Source: an uncultured Chthonomonas sp.
Lineage (GTDB): Bacteria; Armatimonadota; Chthonomonadetes; Chthonomonadales; Chthonomonadaceae
Assembly (NCBI GenBank): GCA_903859705.1
Contig: CAIONQ010000091.1
Coordinates: 1 to 46,451, forward strand
Reading direction: 5' to 3'
DNA length: 46,451 nt
In this document: one piece after another, positions 1-8,884 of the stretch
How the letters are laid out: each line of letters opens with the position of its first letter
Position numbering within the stretch: the stretch's first letter is position 1
Made by a program: the position numbers and the translations under genes
The notes under the pieces: model-generated
Databases searched by the model: none
What the model saw: the letters and a program-made list of their open reading frames with translations, nothing else
Told to the model about the DNA's origin: nothing

Positions 1-761
1 ACAAGCGGGGTGCTTACCCGCCAAAAAGGCAAGCTGCCGAGCCTTTTGGGCAGGGCCGCATGTACGGGTGGCACGGCAGCAAAGCCACCTGTTTCTGTAA
101 AGTCAGCGGGAATCTGCCAGAAGCCCGTCACGTCTGCGTTCAGCGGTTCCGGCTCCGGCGCTTCTTCCAAACCGTTTGCGGCCGATACGCCAACAATTTT
201 GGATACGATGGCCTCTCGGGTTGACCCGCGCAGCTTGAATATCAGAAACGGATCCCTATCAAACTCTTCACCCAACAAATAGTACACCGCGGCAATGTGT
301 TTGCATGGGTTAGACCAATCCGGGCAGCTGCAATCCGTACTAATCTCCTTCAAGCTTTTGGGAAATAGGCTTAGGCCAGCATCTGCAAAGGCCTCTTCAA
401 TGCTATCTGGCATTTCGCCGCCAATAAGCTTGGCAGCGTAGTAGGTTTGGCTTGCCAGGGTTTCTGCAGCAACCTGCCATTCATCGCTTGAGAGCATTGT
501 GGTTCTTATAGTTACTTTGTAAGGGGTTGCGCGCGAACCCTGTACACGGGCCTGCACTATGCCGGCCTCTATTTGAATTGAGATAACCTGCCCGGAGCGC
601 GCGTACGATCTTCCCCGCACAAGCCGTGAGCCAATATCGAAGGATTCAAGCGTTGCTATCCATCGCCTGGCCCACCAGCTTTGCCCAAATGCCCCCGTTT
701 TGCTTGCGGCTTTTATCCCGCCCGTTACGGTGCGCCGTTTCTTTGTTTCGTACCAGCCCAC
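1..761 (-). CDS. SWIM zinc-finger protein (3' end beyond the window)
   Basis: The frame is open from a GTG at 761 to the left edge, so the C-terminus is missing. Near residues 144-155 it has the SWIM zinc ligands CSC, C and H in the order CxCx6CxH (CSCPDWSNPCKH). SWIM proteins bind zinc and probably nucleic acid or protein partners. In many bacteria one is encoded beside an SNF2 helicase, as here, 50 bp downstream of the helicase on the same strand, so the two are probably one operon. I chose GTG because AGGAGA precedes it by a few bases and an in-frame TGA lies just upstream. The N-terminal WWARRW segment is typical of these proteins. The exact cellular job is unknown. Confidence 0.88.
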   Translation of the reverse strand, partial: MGWYETKKRRTVTGGIKAASKTGAFGQSWWARRWIATLESFDIGSRLVRGRSYARSGQVISIQIEAGIVQARVQGSRATPYKVTIRTTMLSSDEWQVAAETLASQTYYAAKLIGGEMPDSIEEAFADAGLSLFPKSLKEISTDCSCPDWSNPCKHIAAVYYLLGEEFDRDPFLIFKLRGSTREAIVSKIVGVSAANGLEEAPEPEPLNADVTGFWQIPADFTETGGFAAVPPVHAALPKRLGSLPFWRVSTPL

Positions 762-811
762 AGCACTCTCCTGGCCTGTATTTCCTCAGTGTAATTCCTG
801 GGGTTTCGTTC

Positions 812-3800
812 TCAGTCCGAAACGGCCTCGTCGCGCAGTGCAAACATCTCTTTCAGGTCTGTATTGGAGAGCTTTGTAATCCAATCCTCACCGGTTCCCA
901 CCACCTTGGTGGCCAGGGTGTGTTTGCTCTCTATCATAGAATCGATGCGCTCTTCCAGCGTGCCAAGGCACACAAACTTATGCACCTGCACGTTTCGCTT
1001 CTGGCCAATTCTAAAGGCTCTATCGGTTGCCTGGTTCTCCACAGCCGGGTTCCACCAGCGATCGAAATGGAATACATGGTTGGCTGCTGTAAGGTTAAGC
1101 CCGGTGCCGCCTGCACGCAACGATAGGATGAAGAGGGCAGGTCCACCAGATCCCGATTGAAACCGCTCCACCATGCTATCGCGTTGCTTTTTGGATACGC
1201 CGCCATGCAGAAACAGCACCTCTGTGCCAAATGTCTCCTGAAGATGTTTCTTAAGCAGCTCCCCCATCTCTGCAAACTGCGTAAACAGCAGCGCACGGTC
1301 TCCCGATTCTATTACCTCTTCCAGCATCTCAGTAATGCGGGTCAACTTGCCAGATCTATCTGTAAGGCCGCTGTTATCTTTCAGAAACTGCGCCGGATGG
1401 TTGCAGATCTGCTTAATTTTAGAAAGGGCAGCCAGCACCACACCGCTGCGGTGAATCCCCTCTGCACCCTCTATGCCTTGCTCAAGCTCGTTTACTACGG
1501 CCCGGTACAGGGTTGCCTGCTCCGAAGTGAGGGTGCAATACACCTTCATCTCTTGCTTTTCTGGCAGGTCGCTAATAATGGTTTTATCCGTTTTCAGGCG
1601 CCGAAGCAAGAAGGGGGTGGTTAGCTGCTTTAGCTTTGCCGTGGCGGCAGCATCGCCATTTACCTGAATTGGCATAAAAAACTTACGCCGAAAAGCGGCC
1701 TGGCTGCCCAGAAAGCCGGGGTTGGTAAACTCCATGAGCGACCATAGGTCGCCAATATGATTTTCGACCGGTGTGCCTGTTAGCGCTATGCGGAAATCGG
1801 AAGTCAGGCTGCGTGCCGCCTTCGATTGCCTTGTTTCCGGGTTTTTGATGTTCTGAGCTTCATCAAGGATAACTCCGCCCCATTCAACCGTTTTCAGCAG
1901 CTCAATATCGCGGCTCAGCAAGGCATAGCTGGATAAAACCAGGGCTGCGTCCGAAATCTCCTTTTTAAATGCGGCACCCTTTGCCCGTGCAGATCCATGA
2001 TGAACCACCGCACGCAGTTCAGGAGTAAACCGCTGCACCTCTTTTTGCCAGTTACCAATTACAGATGTGGGGCAAACAATGAGCACCGGCTTGGCAGAGC
2101 CAGCTTCTACCTGCCTCTGAACAAGGGCGAGAGTGGTGCAGGTTTTGCCAAGCCCCATGTCGTCTGCAAGGCACGCGCCCAATCCCCACTGGCGCAGAAA
2201 CTCCATCCAGGCATAACCCCGGTGTTGGTAGGGCCTCAGCGTTCCCACAAATTGGCGCGGTATTGCAACCTCCTGGCCATCGGCCTGGCTGTTCAAGCCA
2301 TTCAGAAACCCCTGCATCCAGCCAGTGGCCTTAACCCCCTTAACATCCAGCCCGTTTGCCGCTTCCGATGCCCCAAGGCCAATCCTCACCACATCCCGCA
2401 CAGAGCGCTTCTCTGCCCTATGCTGCTTCCAGAAAGCGATTGCCGCTTCAATTTCTGCAGAATCCAGCTGTACCCACTGGCCCCTTACCTTTACAAGCGA
2501 GCTCTTCTGCCGGGCCACCGCTTCAAGCTCCTCAAGCGTAAGCGCACTCTCACCAAGCACAATCTCCCAGTCTACATCTACAAGGCTATCCAGCGAGAGG
2601 CCAGCCCGGGAAGTCATCTTAGGAGTTTTTACCGAGGCGCGAACACCCAGCTTCGTCCGCATCCCCTTACGGGTCCACCATGCAGGTAATAGCACGCCAA
2701 AACCTGCCTGTTCCAGCATCCAGGCGGTTTCTGTCAAAAAGGTCTGAGCGGTATCAACCCCGCATTCAAACCTACTGGGAGCCTGCGTGCGCAAGCTGTT
2801 TTCAATCTCGGGGCTAACTCTGGCAGCCATTCCAAGGGCAGAAAGCAGATATTCCCGGGGTTTGAACTCTGGCCGGATCAGGTGCTTAGCACCATCACTT
2901 TGCTCTTTCCAGGCATCAGAAACAGGAATCAGGAGGCTCGGATCGTCGCATGCCTGCAACAGGTAGTCTACCGACCACTCTGTTTCCTCGGTTACCCCTT
3001 CAGCACTCTCATCAGTGCCGCTGGCAGGTTCATTGAGGCGAAAGCAGAGCTTAAACGGGGCATCAAGGGATACTCGCAATGGCGAGCGCCACTCAACAAT
3101 CTGAGATGCAAGCTGGCTCAGCTCACGCGTATCGCCAGGCATCTCCCCGGTGCTGGTGCAAAGGGCAAACAACCACTGCTCATGAACGCTTGCAAACGTA
3201 TTGCGTGCGGCGTGCGCTGCCTGGTTTGCAGGAGGCATGCTGCGATAGGGATTGTTTGCATACCGAACAATATAATCGCAATACACAGAAACAAACCGGG
3301 AAAGCAGGGCACCCGCTGCGGTATTAGGAGCCTTTGTGTTGCCCACTTCTGTTACAGCCCGGCAGGCATGCGGCATTGCGGCTGCCAGCTGCTTCATGCG
3401 TTCAGAATTAGGATGGTTGAGGCAGGCCTGCCACCGTGCGACCCAGTTTCGATTTTCGAACACCAGGTTCGGCAAAAACTGCTGTTGTGTAACCAGCCCG
3501 GCAACAAAATTGAGCGCCTGCGCCAGGTATTGGAAGGATGCACCAAAAATAACGCCTGACTCTGCAGAGGCAACCTTCAACACCGATATTGCCTGATCAG
3601 GCGCAAGTGATATGCCTGTAACTTGCCAGCAGCAAATGGATGGGGCGCTGGTGGAAATAGGCAGCTCATCTATGATAGCACTGGACGGGATGGGGCCGTT
3701 CTTTGAAGTTGGTAGCCACGCGAGCACCGGCTGCGGTTTGGGCAAATCCTTTGTTTTGAGAAAGCCTGCCGCTGCAATCACCTTGCTCAGCAGTTTTGAA

Positions 3801-3949
3801 TCGGCATCATATGGCGATGGAAGGGGAGCTTTTGGGCTGCTCTTGCCTGCCGGTGCTGTACCGGGATCTGTACTTGCCGAACGCATTGCCGATTGCTCTG
3901 CCCAAAACACAATATTGGGGCCGCTAAAACTCGCATGAACAATCAGCAT
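812..3949 (-). CDS. SNF2-family DEAD/DEAH helicase-like ATPase
   Basis: This is a protein of about 1045 aa with a long N-terminal SNF2-associated region (about residues 1-560), a SNF2 ATPase domain and a helicase C domain. Visible motifs are Walker A DDMGLGKT near residue 600, motif II DEAQ, motif III LTGTPVEN, and the C-terminal GGTGLNLTAANHVFHFDRWWNP and RAFRIGQ boxes. It is expected to translocate on double-stranded DNA and remodel protein-DNA complexes, with the adjacent SWIM protein as its likely partner. The frame extends four codons further to a GTG at 3961. I prefer the ATG at 3949 because the resulting MLIVHASF N-terminus resembles other members and GAGGAG lies upstream. Length and motifs look complete. 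Confidence 0.93.
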   Translation of the reverse strand: MLIVHASFSGPNIVFWAEQSAMRSASTDPGTAPAGKSSPKAPLPSPYDADSKLLSKVIAAAGFLKTKDLPKPQPVLAWLPTSKNGPIPSSAIIDELPISTSAPSICCWQVTGISLAPDQAISVLKVASAESGVIFGASFQYLAQALNFVAGLVTQQQFLPNLVFENRNWVARWQACLNHPNSERMKQLAAAMPHACRAVTEVGNTKAPNTAAGALLSRFVSVYCDYIVRYANNPYRSMPPANQAAHAARNTFASVHEQWLFALCTSTGEMPGDTRELSQLASQIVEWRSPLRVSLDAPFKLCFRLNEPASGTDESAEGVTEETEWSVDYLLQACDDPSLLIPVSDAWKEQSDGAKHLIRPEFKPREYLLSALGMAARVSPEIENSLRTQAPSRFECGVDTAQTFLTETAWMLEQAGFGVLLPAWWTRKGMRTKLGVRASVKTPKMTSRAGLSLDSLVDVDWEIVLGESALTLEELEAVARQKSSLVKVRGQWVQLDSAEIEAAIAFWKQHRAEKRSVRDVVRIGLGASEAANGLDVKGVKATGWMQGFLNGLNSQADGQEVAIPRQFVGTLRPYQHRGYAWMEFLRQWGLGACLADDMGLGKTCTTLALVQRQVEAGSAKPVLIVCPTSVIGNWQKEVQRFTPELRAVVHHGSARAKGAAFKKEISDAALVLSSYALLSRDIELLKTVEWGGVILDEAQNIKNPETRQSKAARSLTSDFRIALTGTPVENHIGDLWSLMEFTNPGFLGSQAAFRRKFFMPIQVNGDAAATAKLKQLTTPFLLRRLKTDKTIISDLPEKQEMKVYCTLTSEQATLYRAVVNELEQGIEGAEGIHRSGVVLAALSKIKQICNHPAQFLKDNSGLTDRSGKLTRITEMLEEVIESGDRALLFTQFAEMGELLKKHLQETFGTEVLFLHGGVSKKQRDSMVERFQSGSGGPALFILSLRAGGTGLNLTAANHVFHFDRWWNPAVENQATDRAFRIGQKRNVQVHKFVCLGTLEERIDSMIESKHTLATKVVGTGEDWITKLSNTDLKEMFALRDEAVSD

Positions 3950-4183
3950 TCCCTGTAGCACTCCTCAATACGGCCCACGCACAACAGATGGGCGTTGAGC
4001 ATCTGTGGGCAAAAGTATGGATGCCCTGGAAGTAAGTTGGACGCATTGCGTACTGCCCGTGGCACGTGCTCGCCTATTCGAGAAACTGCGCTCACAACCC
4101 TGCAAAGTGTAGCTGGCTGAGGTGTGTAACGGTACATTAGAACAAGACAACGAGCCATTGACCGCACAGTGATTTTGAGGCTT

Positions 4184-4200
4184 GTTCCCGTAGTGGGAAC
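4184..4200. promoter_or_regulatory. Inverted repeat upstream of higB, candidate operator
   Basis: GTTCCC-GTAGT-GGGAAC is a perfect 6-bp inverted repeat ending 16 bp before the higB start. HigA antitoxins with a helix-turn-helix normally repress their own operon through such sites. Binding by this HigA is inferred. Confidence 0.5.
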
Positions 4201-4216
4201 AGAGGTACAATTGTTC

Positions 4217-4516
4217 ATGCGCATTATTGCCAGAAGTACATTGCGGGATTTTTGGGAGCAACAGAACCATCAAAGCGCCGAACAACCACTTCGGGCCTGG
4301 CTCCATGATGCGGAAGGTGCAATGTGGACTTCACCACAGGATATTAAAGATGTGTACAAGAACGCAAGTATTGTCGCCAATAATCGCGTTGTCTTTAATA
4401 TCAAGGGAAACGACTACCGATTGGTTGTAAAGATCCACTACAACCGCGGGATTGTGTACATTCGTTTCATTGGTACTCACAAGGAGTATGATGAAATTGA
4501 ACCAGGTATCGTTTAG
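4217..4516 (+). CDS. higB: HigB-type toxin (ribosome-dependent mRNA interferase family)
   Basis: This 99-aa protein matches the HigB_toxin family along its full length. It begins MRIIARSTLRDFWEQ, has the PLRAW motif and the conserved core NRVVFNIKGNDYRLVVKI, then ends in FIGTHKEYDEI. Family members cleave mRNA, usually in association with the ribosome, and stop growth when the antitoxin is lost. The frame is open upstream to 4169, but the conserved family N-terminus starts at 4217, so I use that ATG. The antitoxin gene follows after 10 bp, in the toxin-first order typical of higBA. The toxin looks intact. Confidence 0.9.
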   Translation: MRIIARSTLRDFWEQQNHQSAEQPLRAWLHDAEGAMWTSPQDIKDVYKNASIVANNRVVFNIKGNDYRLVVKIHYNRGIVYIRFIGTHKEYDEIEPGIV

Positions 4517-4526
4517 GAAATAGTCA

Positions 4527-4964
4527 ATGCAAATCCATCCAATACGCAATAATCAGGATTACCACCTAGCGCTCGCTCGGATCGAGTTGCTTATGGATGC
4601 TGAACCGGACAGCGTTGAAGAAAATGAGCTCGATGTGCTTGCAACGCTTGTTGAAGCCTACGAAAAAAGCGAGCATGAGATACTTCCACCAGATCCGATT
4701 GAAGCGCTAAAATACTATATCGAGAGCCGAGGGTTAACCCTGAGGGATTTGGAATCATGCGTGGGTACAAGGGCCAGAGTGAATGAAATAATGAATCGCC
4801 GCCGGGGCCTAACCTTAAGAATGGTTAGAAAACTCAACAATAATTTTGGCATTAGTGCTGAAGTGCTCATACAGCCATACAGCCTTCTTCGGCCTACCAG
4901 AGAAGCAAAAACCCAAACAAAGATAGCGCCGAAGTCCCGCAAAGTCTCTGATGTCACGGCCTGA
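4527..4964 (+). CDS. higA: HigA-type antitoxin with helix-turn-helix
   Basis: This 145-aa protein follows higB by 10 bp. The N-terminal part (IRNNQDYHLALARIELLMD) is the typical HigA helical leader. A Cro/CI-like helix-turn-helix follows at about residues 55-110, with the characteristic ALKYYIESRGLTLRDLE and MNRRRGLTLRMVRKL helices. HigA neutralises HigB and represses the operon, probably at the inverted repeat upstream of higB. The basic C-terminal tail (KTQTKIAPKSRK) is longer than in many homologues. Confidence 0.88.
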   Translation: MQIHPIRNNQDYHLALARIELLMDAEPDSVEENELDVLATLVEAYEKSEHEILPPDPIEALKYYIESRGLTLRDLESCVGTRARVNEIMNRRRGLTLRMVRKLNNNFGISAEVLIQPYSLLRPTREAKTQTKIAPKSRKVSDVTA

Positions 4965-5055
4965 AGGCAGTTGATTGATCGGGATGCACTCTTCGCCCCT
5001 ATGGTTAGGTAGACACCTGTGCTGATTGTGATCCTGCTGTTGGTGTGCTTGCTTA

Positions 5056-5082
5056 CTAACGATCTGAAGATGGAATCGTTAG
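5056..5082. terminator. Short hairpin between convergent genes
   Basis: CTAACGAT and ATCGTTAG form an 8-bp stem with an 11-nt loop in the gap between higA and the convergent gene at 5088. There is no clear T run, so a terminator role is only a guess from position. Confidence 0.3.
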
Positions 5083-5087
5083 CAAAG

Positions 5088-6401
5088 CTACAGCGCCGGG
5101 TTATCCCTACTGGCGGCATGCCACTCCAGTATCTTTCGCCAGAACGCTGAATAATCTGTCCATTTAATCCAGCTTTGTGTGCCCTGCGGCTGAAATAGAA
5201 TAGCAGTAACCCTGCCAGCGCCAAACCGGCCGCGTGCAATCAGTGGGCCGCTCCCGCTGCCCGTAGTAGCGAGCACCACTGCAGCATCTGGCCTAAGCGA
5301 AGCTGCGTTACTCTCACTCAGCGGTGGCGAAGCCGCCCAATCAATCCCATTGAATGTTGCATCCCCCTCTACAGAACGCACTCTGGTTGGCCCGGTTCGC
5401 ATTACACTCTGCCCTATTGCCGACATATCTGCCGATACAATATTGGCAATATCCTTGCCTGTTAACGCAACATACGCCCTGCCGCCACCCAGGTCTGCAA
5501 TCTGCTTCATAAACTTGATTTCTGGCTTTTCACAATTGTAGGCTACGGTTGAAACAGTTACACCAGCAGCTTTTATTGCCTTGAGAAGTCCGGGCATCTT
5601 ACCAACACCCTCTTCATATATCGCATCCCCATCGCCGACAAGAATAATGTGTTTGACCTTTGCCCCGGTTTTAACAACCTCGCGGTGGGCGTTTCTCAAA
5701 AACTTTTCGTAGGACGATGGGTCGCCGAGGCTGGCGAATTTTTCGATCTTAAAGCGCAGCACATCGGTATCATGAACCAATTCAAGCGGCACCAGCCACT
5801 GCCCTTCGGTTTCTGATTTAGGATCTGGAAGGAAGGAGCCATTGCAATCCAATACTCCAAACCAATCGCAGGGCTCCAATAAACTGGCCGTTAGCTTGCA
5901 AAACTCCTTTGGCCACGTCTCGAAGGCCTGTACCTCCGCTTCTTCTATCACCACGGCCACCGCTGCACTTTCGGGCCGGTCGTCGGGTTTTACATCCATA
6001 CTAACGGGCAGCATTTCCTCTATCTGGGTGCCCCGGTACCCACCGGAGGCAAAACTGTTTCTCCCACCAATCATGCAGAAGCCAACACCATATTCTTTGC
6101 ATGCGATGGCAATGGCGCGCATCTGAACGCGCGAAAACTCCGATGCACGGACGTTATCAATAACAATTAAGTTGTACTTCTTTAGCTCTTCCGCCGATGC
6201 AGGAACGGTTTTGGGGCGAATGAGTTTTATGGCTGATGCCCCGTTCGGAAACAAATCGGTGGGTATTCCAACCTTCTGATCTGGGCCGGCAATATACAGG
6301 ATGGCCCCTCCGGTTTGAAATGCTGAAACCGGCCGGATTGCCGCAGATAACAGAGTGCAAATCAGGAACAAAATTGCAGCGAACAAAGAGTTCTGGCGCA
6401 T
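5088..6401 (-). CDS. Secreted VWA-like / class I amidotransferase-fold protein
   Basis: This 437-aa protein starts with a signal peptide (hydrophobic residues about 7-27, then SAF). The first half holds an amidotransferase-like fold with the segment GGRNSFASGGYRGTQIEEMLPV. This is typical of the large 'VWA plus amidotransferase-like' proteins of BatA type. Around residues 250-300 VKHIILVGDGDA and GVTVSTVAYN resemble a VWA core. The C-terminal RGRFGAGRVTAILF and FWRKILEW are also characteristic of that group. These proteins are usually envelope proteins of unknown substrate. No catalytic Cys-His-Glu triad is evident, so an enzymatic role is not supported. It stands alone, convergent with higA. 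Confidence 0.75.
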   Translation of the reverse strand: MRQNSLFAAILFLICTLLSAAIRPVSAFQTGGAILYIAGPDQKVGIPTDLFPNGASAIKLIRPKTVPASAEELKKYNLIVIDNVRASEFSRVQMRAIAIACKEYGVGFCMIGGRNSFASGGYRGTQIEEMLPVSMDVKPDDRPESAAVAVVIEEAEVQAFETWPKEFCKLTASLLEPCDWFGVLDCNGSFLPDPKSETEGQWLVPLELVHDTDVLRFKIEKFASLGDPSSYEKFLRNAHREVVKTGAKVKHIILVGDGDAIYEEGVGKMPGLLKAIKAAGVTVSTVAYNCEKPEIKFMKQIADLGGGRAYVALTGKDIANIVSADMSAIGQSVMRTGPTRVRSVEGDATFNGIDWAASPPLSESNAASLRPDAAVVLATTGSGSGPLIARGRFGAGRVTAILFQPQGTQSWIKWTDYSAFWRKILEWHAASRDNPAL

Positions 6402-6689
6402 ATTCCCTCCACCTGAATGTATATGAGCTTAACCAGGCACCAGCCTGCATAAAAAGTGCCTCTCGCGAACCGGGCCAAACCAGATTCTACCTGCACAAGT
6501 TGCCATATAGGGCGGCATTCAAATATCGCCTGCCCCAGCTTTGGAAATAATCGGCTCTGTTTACGGCATCCATTTAAGCAAACTTCTCGCCTGTTCTATA
6601 AAGAGCTGAACCCTGTACTTACGGTGCATGGGCAACCCAATAATCCCGTTGGATTGCAGCGGCAGCCGTGCAGAAGGAGGGCACTATTG

Positions 6690-7304
6690 ATGAAACTGGC
6701 AGAGTTTGAGCAGCACTTTGATGCATTTTGGAAGGAAAGATACGCACTGTATGATCCTTCCACCAACCATTGGAGCCGCGCCCGAGCAGACACGGAAGCC
6801 CGGCAGCAGTGCCGAGATATGCTGATGGAATATGCCCGAGAATCACAGAAGGTGGGCATTTCTCGCCAGAACAAGAATAAAGCGCAACGGTTATTTGAAG
6901 AGCTTGGAGTAGATCCCACGACGCTTGAATTTCCAGGTGCAAACCAGGCAGCAGAGCCATGGGCTGCAAAACAAACACTGGCCACCAGCAAGGGCCGGAT
7001 TATGTACCTGGAGCGCAAAACCAGTAAGAATTATGGGGAGGCCGTTATTGGTAGGGTTACAGCCTCCAAAAGTGGCAGAACACTTTACTATGGCGGAATG
7101 GCTTTCCAGCATATCAAAGATGCGGCATCAAACTACCGTTGCGTTGAAACCGGCGAGCACTACTGGATATCTGGCTGCAAGCACGATGGCAGCGATCGCC
7201 TTTTTGGAGAGCGCGTACCTATTTTAATTGATGACGATGTGCGTTCGGAGTACTGGTGCCGCATTCGAAACCTGCCCGAATGCAAGGATAAGAGGGCAGT
7301 GTAG
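6690..7304 (+). CDS. Conserved protein of unknown function ('GRxTxSKxGRTLYY' family)
   Basis: This is a 204-aa protein. The frame is open upstream to 6456, but AAGGAGG at 6674-6680 sits 9 bp before the ATG at 6690, which decides the start. The second half carries IGRVTASKSGRTLYYGGMAF, then YRCVETGEHYWISG and KHDGSDRLFGERVPI. I recall this compact conserved domain from many bacteria, where it is often mislabelled as 1-deoxyxylulose-5-phosphate synthase; nothing here resembles that large enzyme. No signal peptide or membrane segment is seen. The function is unknown. Confidence 0.75.
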   Translation: MKLAEFEQHFDAFWKERYALYDPSTNHWSRARADTEARQQCRDMLMEYARESQKVGISRQNKNKAQRLFEELGVDPTTLEFPGANQAAEPWAAKQTLATSKGRIMYLERKTSKNYGEAVIGRVTASKSGRTLYYGGMAFQHIKDAASNYRCVETGEHYWISGCKHDGSDRLFGERVPILIDDDVRSEYWCRIRNLPECKDKRAV

Positions 7305-7393
7305 GGCAGGGGGAGTTCGATAGATGGAAGTGGTTGAACATGTAGCGCATCGCAGCTAAGTGCGCCTGTCATTACACGAATTCGCTCGAATGT

Positions 7394-7996
7394 TCAGCTC
7401 AAACGCAATCTCTCCTGCGCATTTCTGGCCGTTTCACGCAGGGACAGTGTTTCAGGGAACATCGCCGGGTTCGCGGAAAGCTGGCGTAGTGGCCCGCTCA
7501 TACTCTCATTCCACAACAGCGGTACGCAACTCAAAATAGCTTCTATCAAGCAAATGTCGCTACTCTTGAGTAAGTGGTCAATGGCTTTGTACTCCTTGCG
7601 ATCCAATTTGTAACTCTGTTCGGGTAAACCGCTTTGAAGGATATGCTTAAGGCGGGTTCGGGCTGAGGATGCAATCTCGTTATTCCGGATGCATGCAACC
7701 CGCGCGAGGTCTCCAACGCAAGTGCTGGCCATAATTAGCTCCTCCTCAACCAACCGTGGCAGCCGCAACTTCCGAAAGTGACGAATACAGGAAACAACGG
7801 TGGATGCCCAGACAACAGCCGTTAGGGCCATACCATAGGACCAGTACACTGGCGGTAGCATCCCAATTAAAGTAAGCATCATCGGCACCACCCATACGGT
7901 AAGAACAACGAAGCAAACCAGGTGAAGCGCAGACCTCAACCGGCGCCGCAACTGGCGTTGTTGTATGCTACGAAATAGAGGTGAAGGCGCTGGCAT
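7394..7996 (-). CDS. Small membrane protein of unknown function
   Basis: This 200-aa protein has a basic N-terminus (RQLRRRLR), then two hydrophobic segments at about residues 24-46 and 50-68, and a soluble, mostly helical C-terminal region of about 130 aa. The positive-inside rule suggests both ends face the cytoplasm. I do not recognise a family. The ATG at 7996 has only a distant GGGAG upstream, so a later start cannot be excluded. It is flanked by divergent or unrelated genes. Confidence 0.55.
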   Translation of the reverse strand: MPAPSPLFRSIQQRQLRRRLRSALHLVCFVVLTVWVVPMMLTLIGMLPPVYWSYGMALTAVVWASTVVSCIRHFRKLRLPRLVEEELIMASTCVGDLARVACIRNNEIASSARTRLKHILQSGLPEQSYKLDRKEYKAIDHLLKSSDICLIEAILSCVPLLWNESMSGPLRQLSANPAMFPETLSLRETARNAQERLRLS

Positions 7997-8151
7997 CTAA
8001 AAGTGGTACTCCCTGATTTATGCAAACAAGTGAAGAGTGCCTACTTTTGGCACAATTGTGTGGGTAGTCTCCGGAGCATCATAGCTGACTACTGCAATCA
8101 CTTCCATAATGAAACAACCCGGTAGCCCGGCCGAGGCATCACTGCAGTCGA

Positions 8152-8649
8152 TCATCTTTCTCCGATCGAAGATGCAATGAGCAGCCACACACCACTCTTC
8201 TTAACCCACTTCTCCTTACGCCAGGAATCGCCGATACTGATAGACCTGGCACCACCCCTGGAAACCGCCTTTTCCATTACGAAATCACCCTCATGAATTT
8301 GCAATATCGCCGTATCATTTGTACAGCTTATTGAATCGATATCCACATGGGAATTTATGGGGCCAGAAGAGGCGAAAAATTTGAGCCTTTGCGCGCGATA
8401 TTGAGCATATCCAGACTTGTGCCCACTAGAATCACGCTCAACGAAATCGTTTGAGAACACCGCCATCACACCTTTGATATCTTTTGCATCCTGGGCTTTG
8501 CAATATTTGTTGTATTGCGTCCCGATAGCCTTGCGGGCATCTGCCGTTGGATCGGCGCAAGCAGGAGAACCAGATAACGGCAGCAGGCCTGCTGCCACCG
8601 CAACGAGAACAGCTGCTGTTTGCTTCACGCTTTTCAATCTGCTGGCCAT
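8152..8649 (-). CDS. Exported NTF2/SnoaL-like protein
   Basis: This 165-aa protein has a signal peptide (basic start, hydrophobic AAVLVAVAAGLLPLSG, then CADP). The mature part resembles the SnoaL/NTF2-like fold: an opening helix with YNKYCKAQDAKDIKGVMAVFSNDF, followed by beta strands and a closing WRKEKWVKKSGVWLL strand. These domains form small conical pockets and many are non-enzymatic. GGAG lies 8 bp before the ATG. The product is probably periplasmic; no ligand can be named. Confidence 0.7.
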   Translation of the reverse strand: MASRLKSVKQTAAVLVAVAAGLLPLSGSPACADPTADARKAIGTQYNKYCKAQDAKDIKGVMAVFSNDFVERDSSGHKSGYAQYRAQRLKFFASSGPINSHVDIDSISCTNDTAILQIHEGDFVMEKAVSRGGARSISIGDSWRKEKWVKKSGVWLLIASSIGER

Positions 8650-8884
8650 GGTTTAGGCTCCCTGCGCTACCGCTCTTTAACTACACATGATTCCAATTGT
8701 ACCTTGGGATGATGGAGGGGGTGTGATTCAGGTATTCTTGTATCCTTAGTCCTGTGGCATCCCGCAGGCAACCGTTTTGCCCGGCAGTCAAACCTTTTGG
8801 TGACCTCAATCTGGGTACCGGGTAGGAAATTGAGACGGGATGCACTGTATCTTAAACCACGTACTTTAATAGCGAAACACAGCC

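Noticed and set aside
626-1660. Several plus-strand frames opposite the helicase and SWIM genes
   Set aside because: They are antisense shadows of strongly supported minus-strand genes.
6690-7304. 1-deoxyxylulose-5-phosphate synthase, a label often given to this family
   Set aside because: At 204 aa with no thiamine diphosphate motif it cannot be that enzyme of more than 600 aa.
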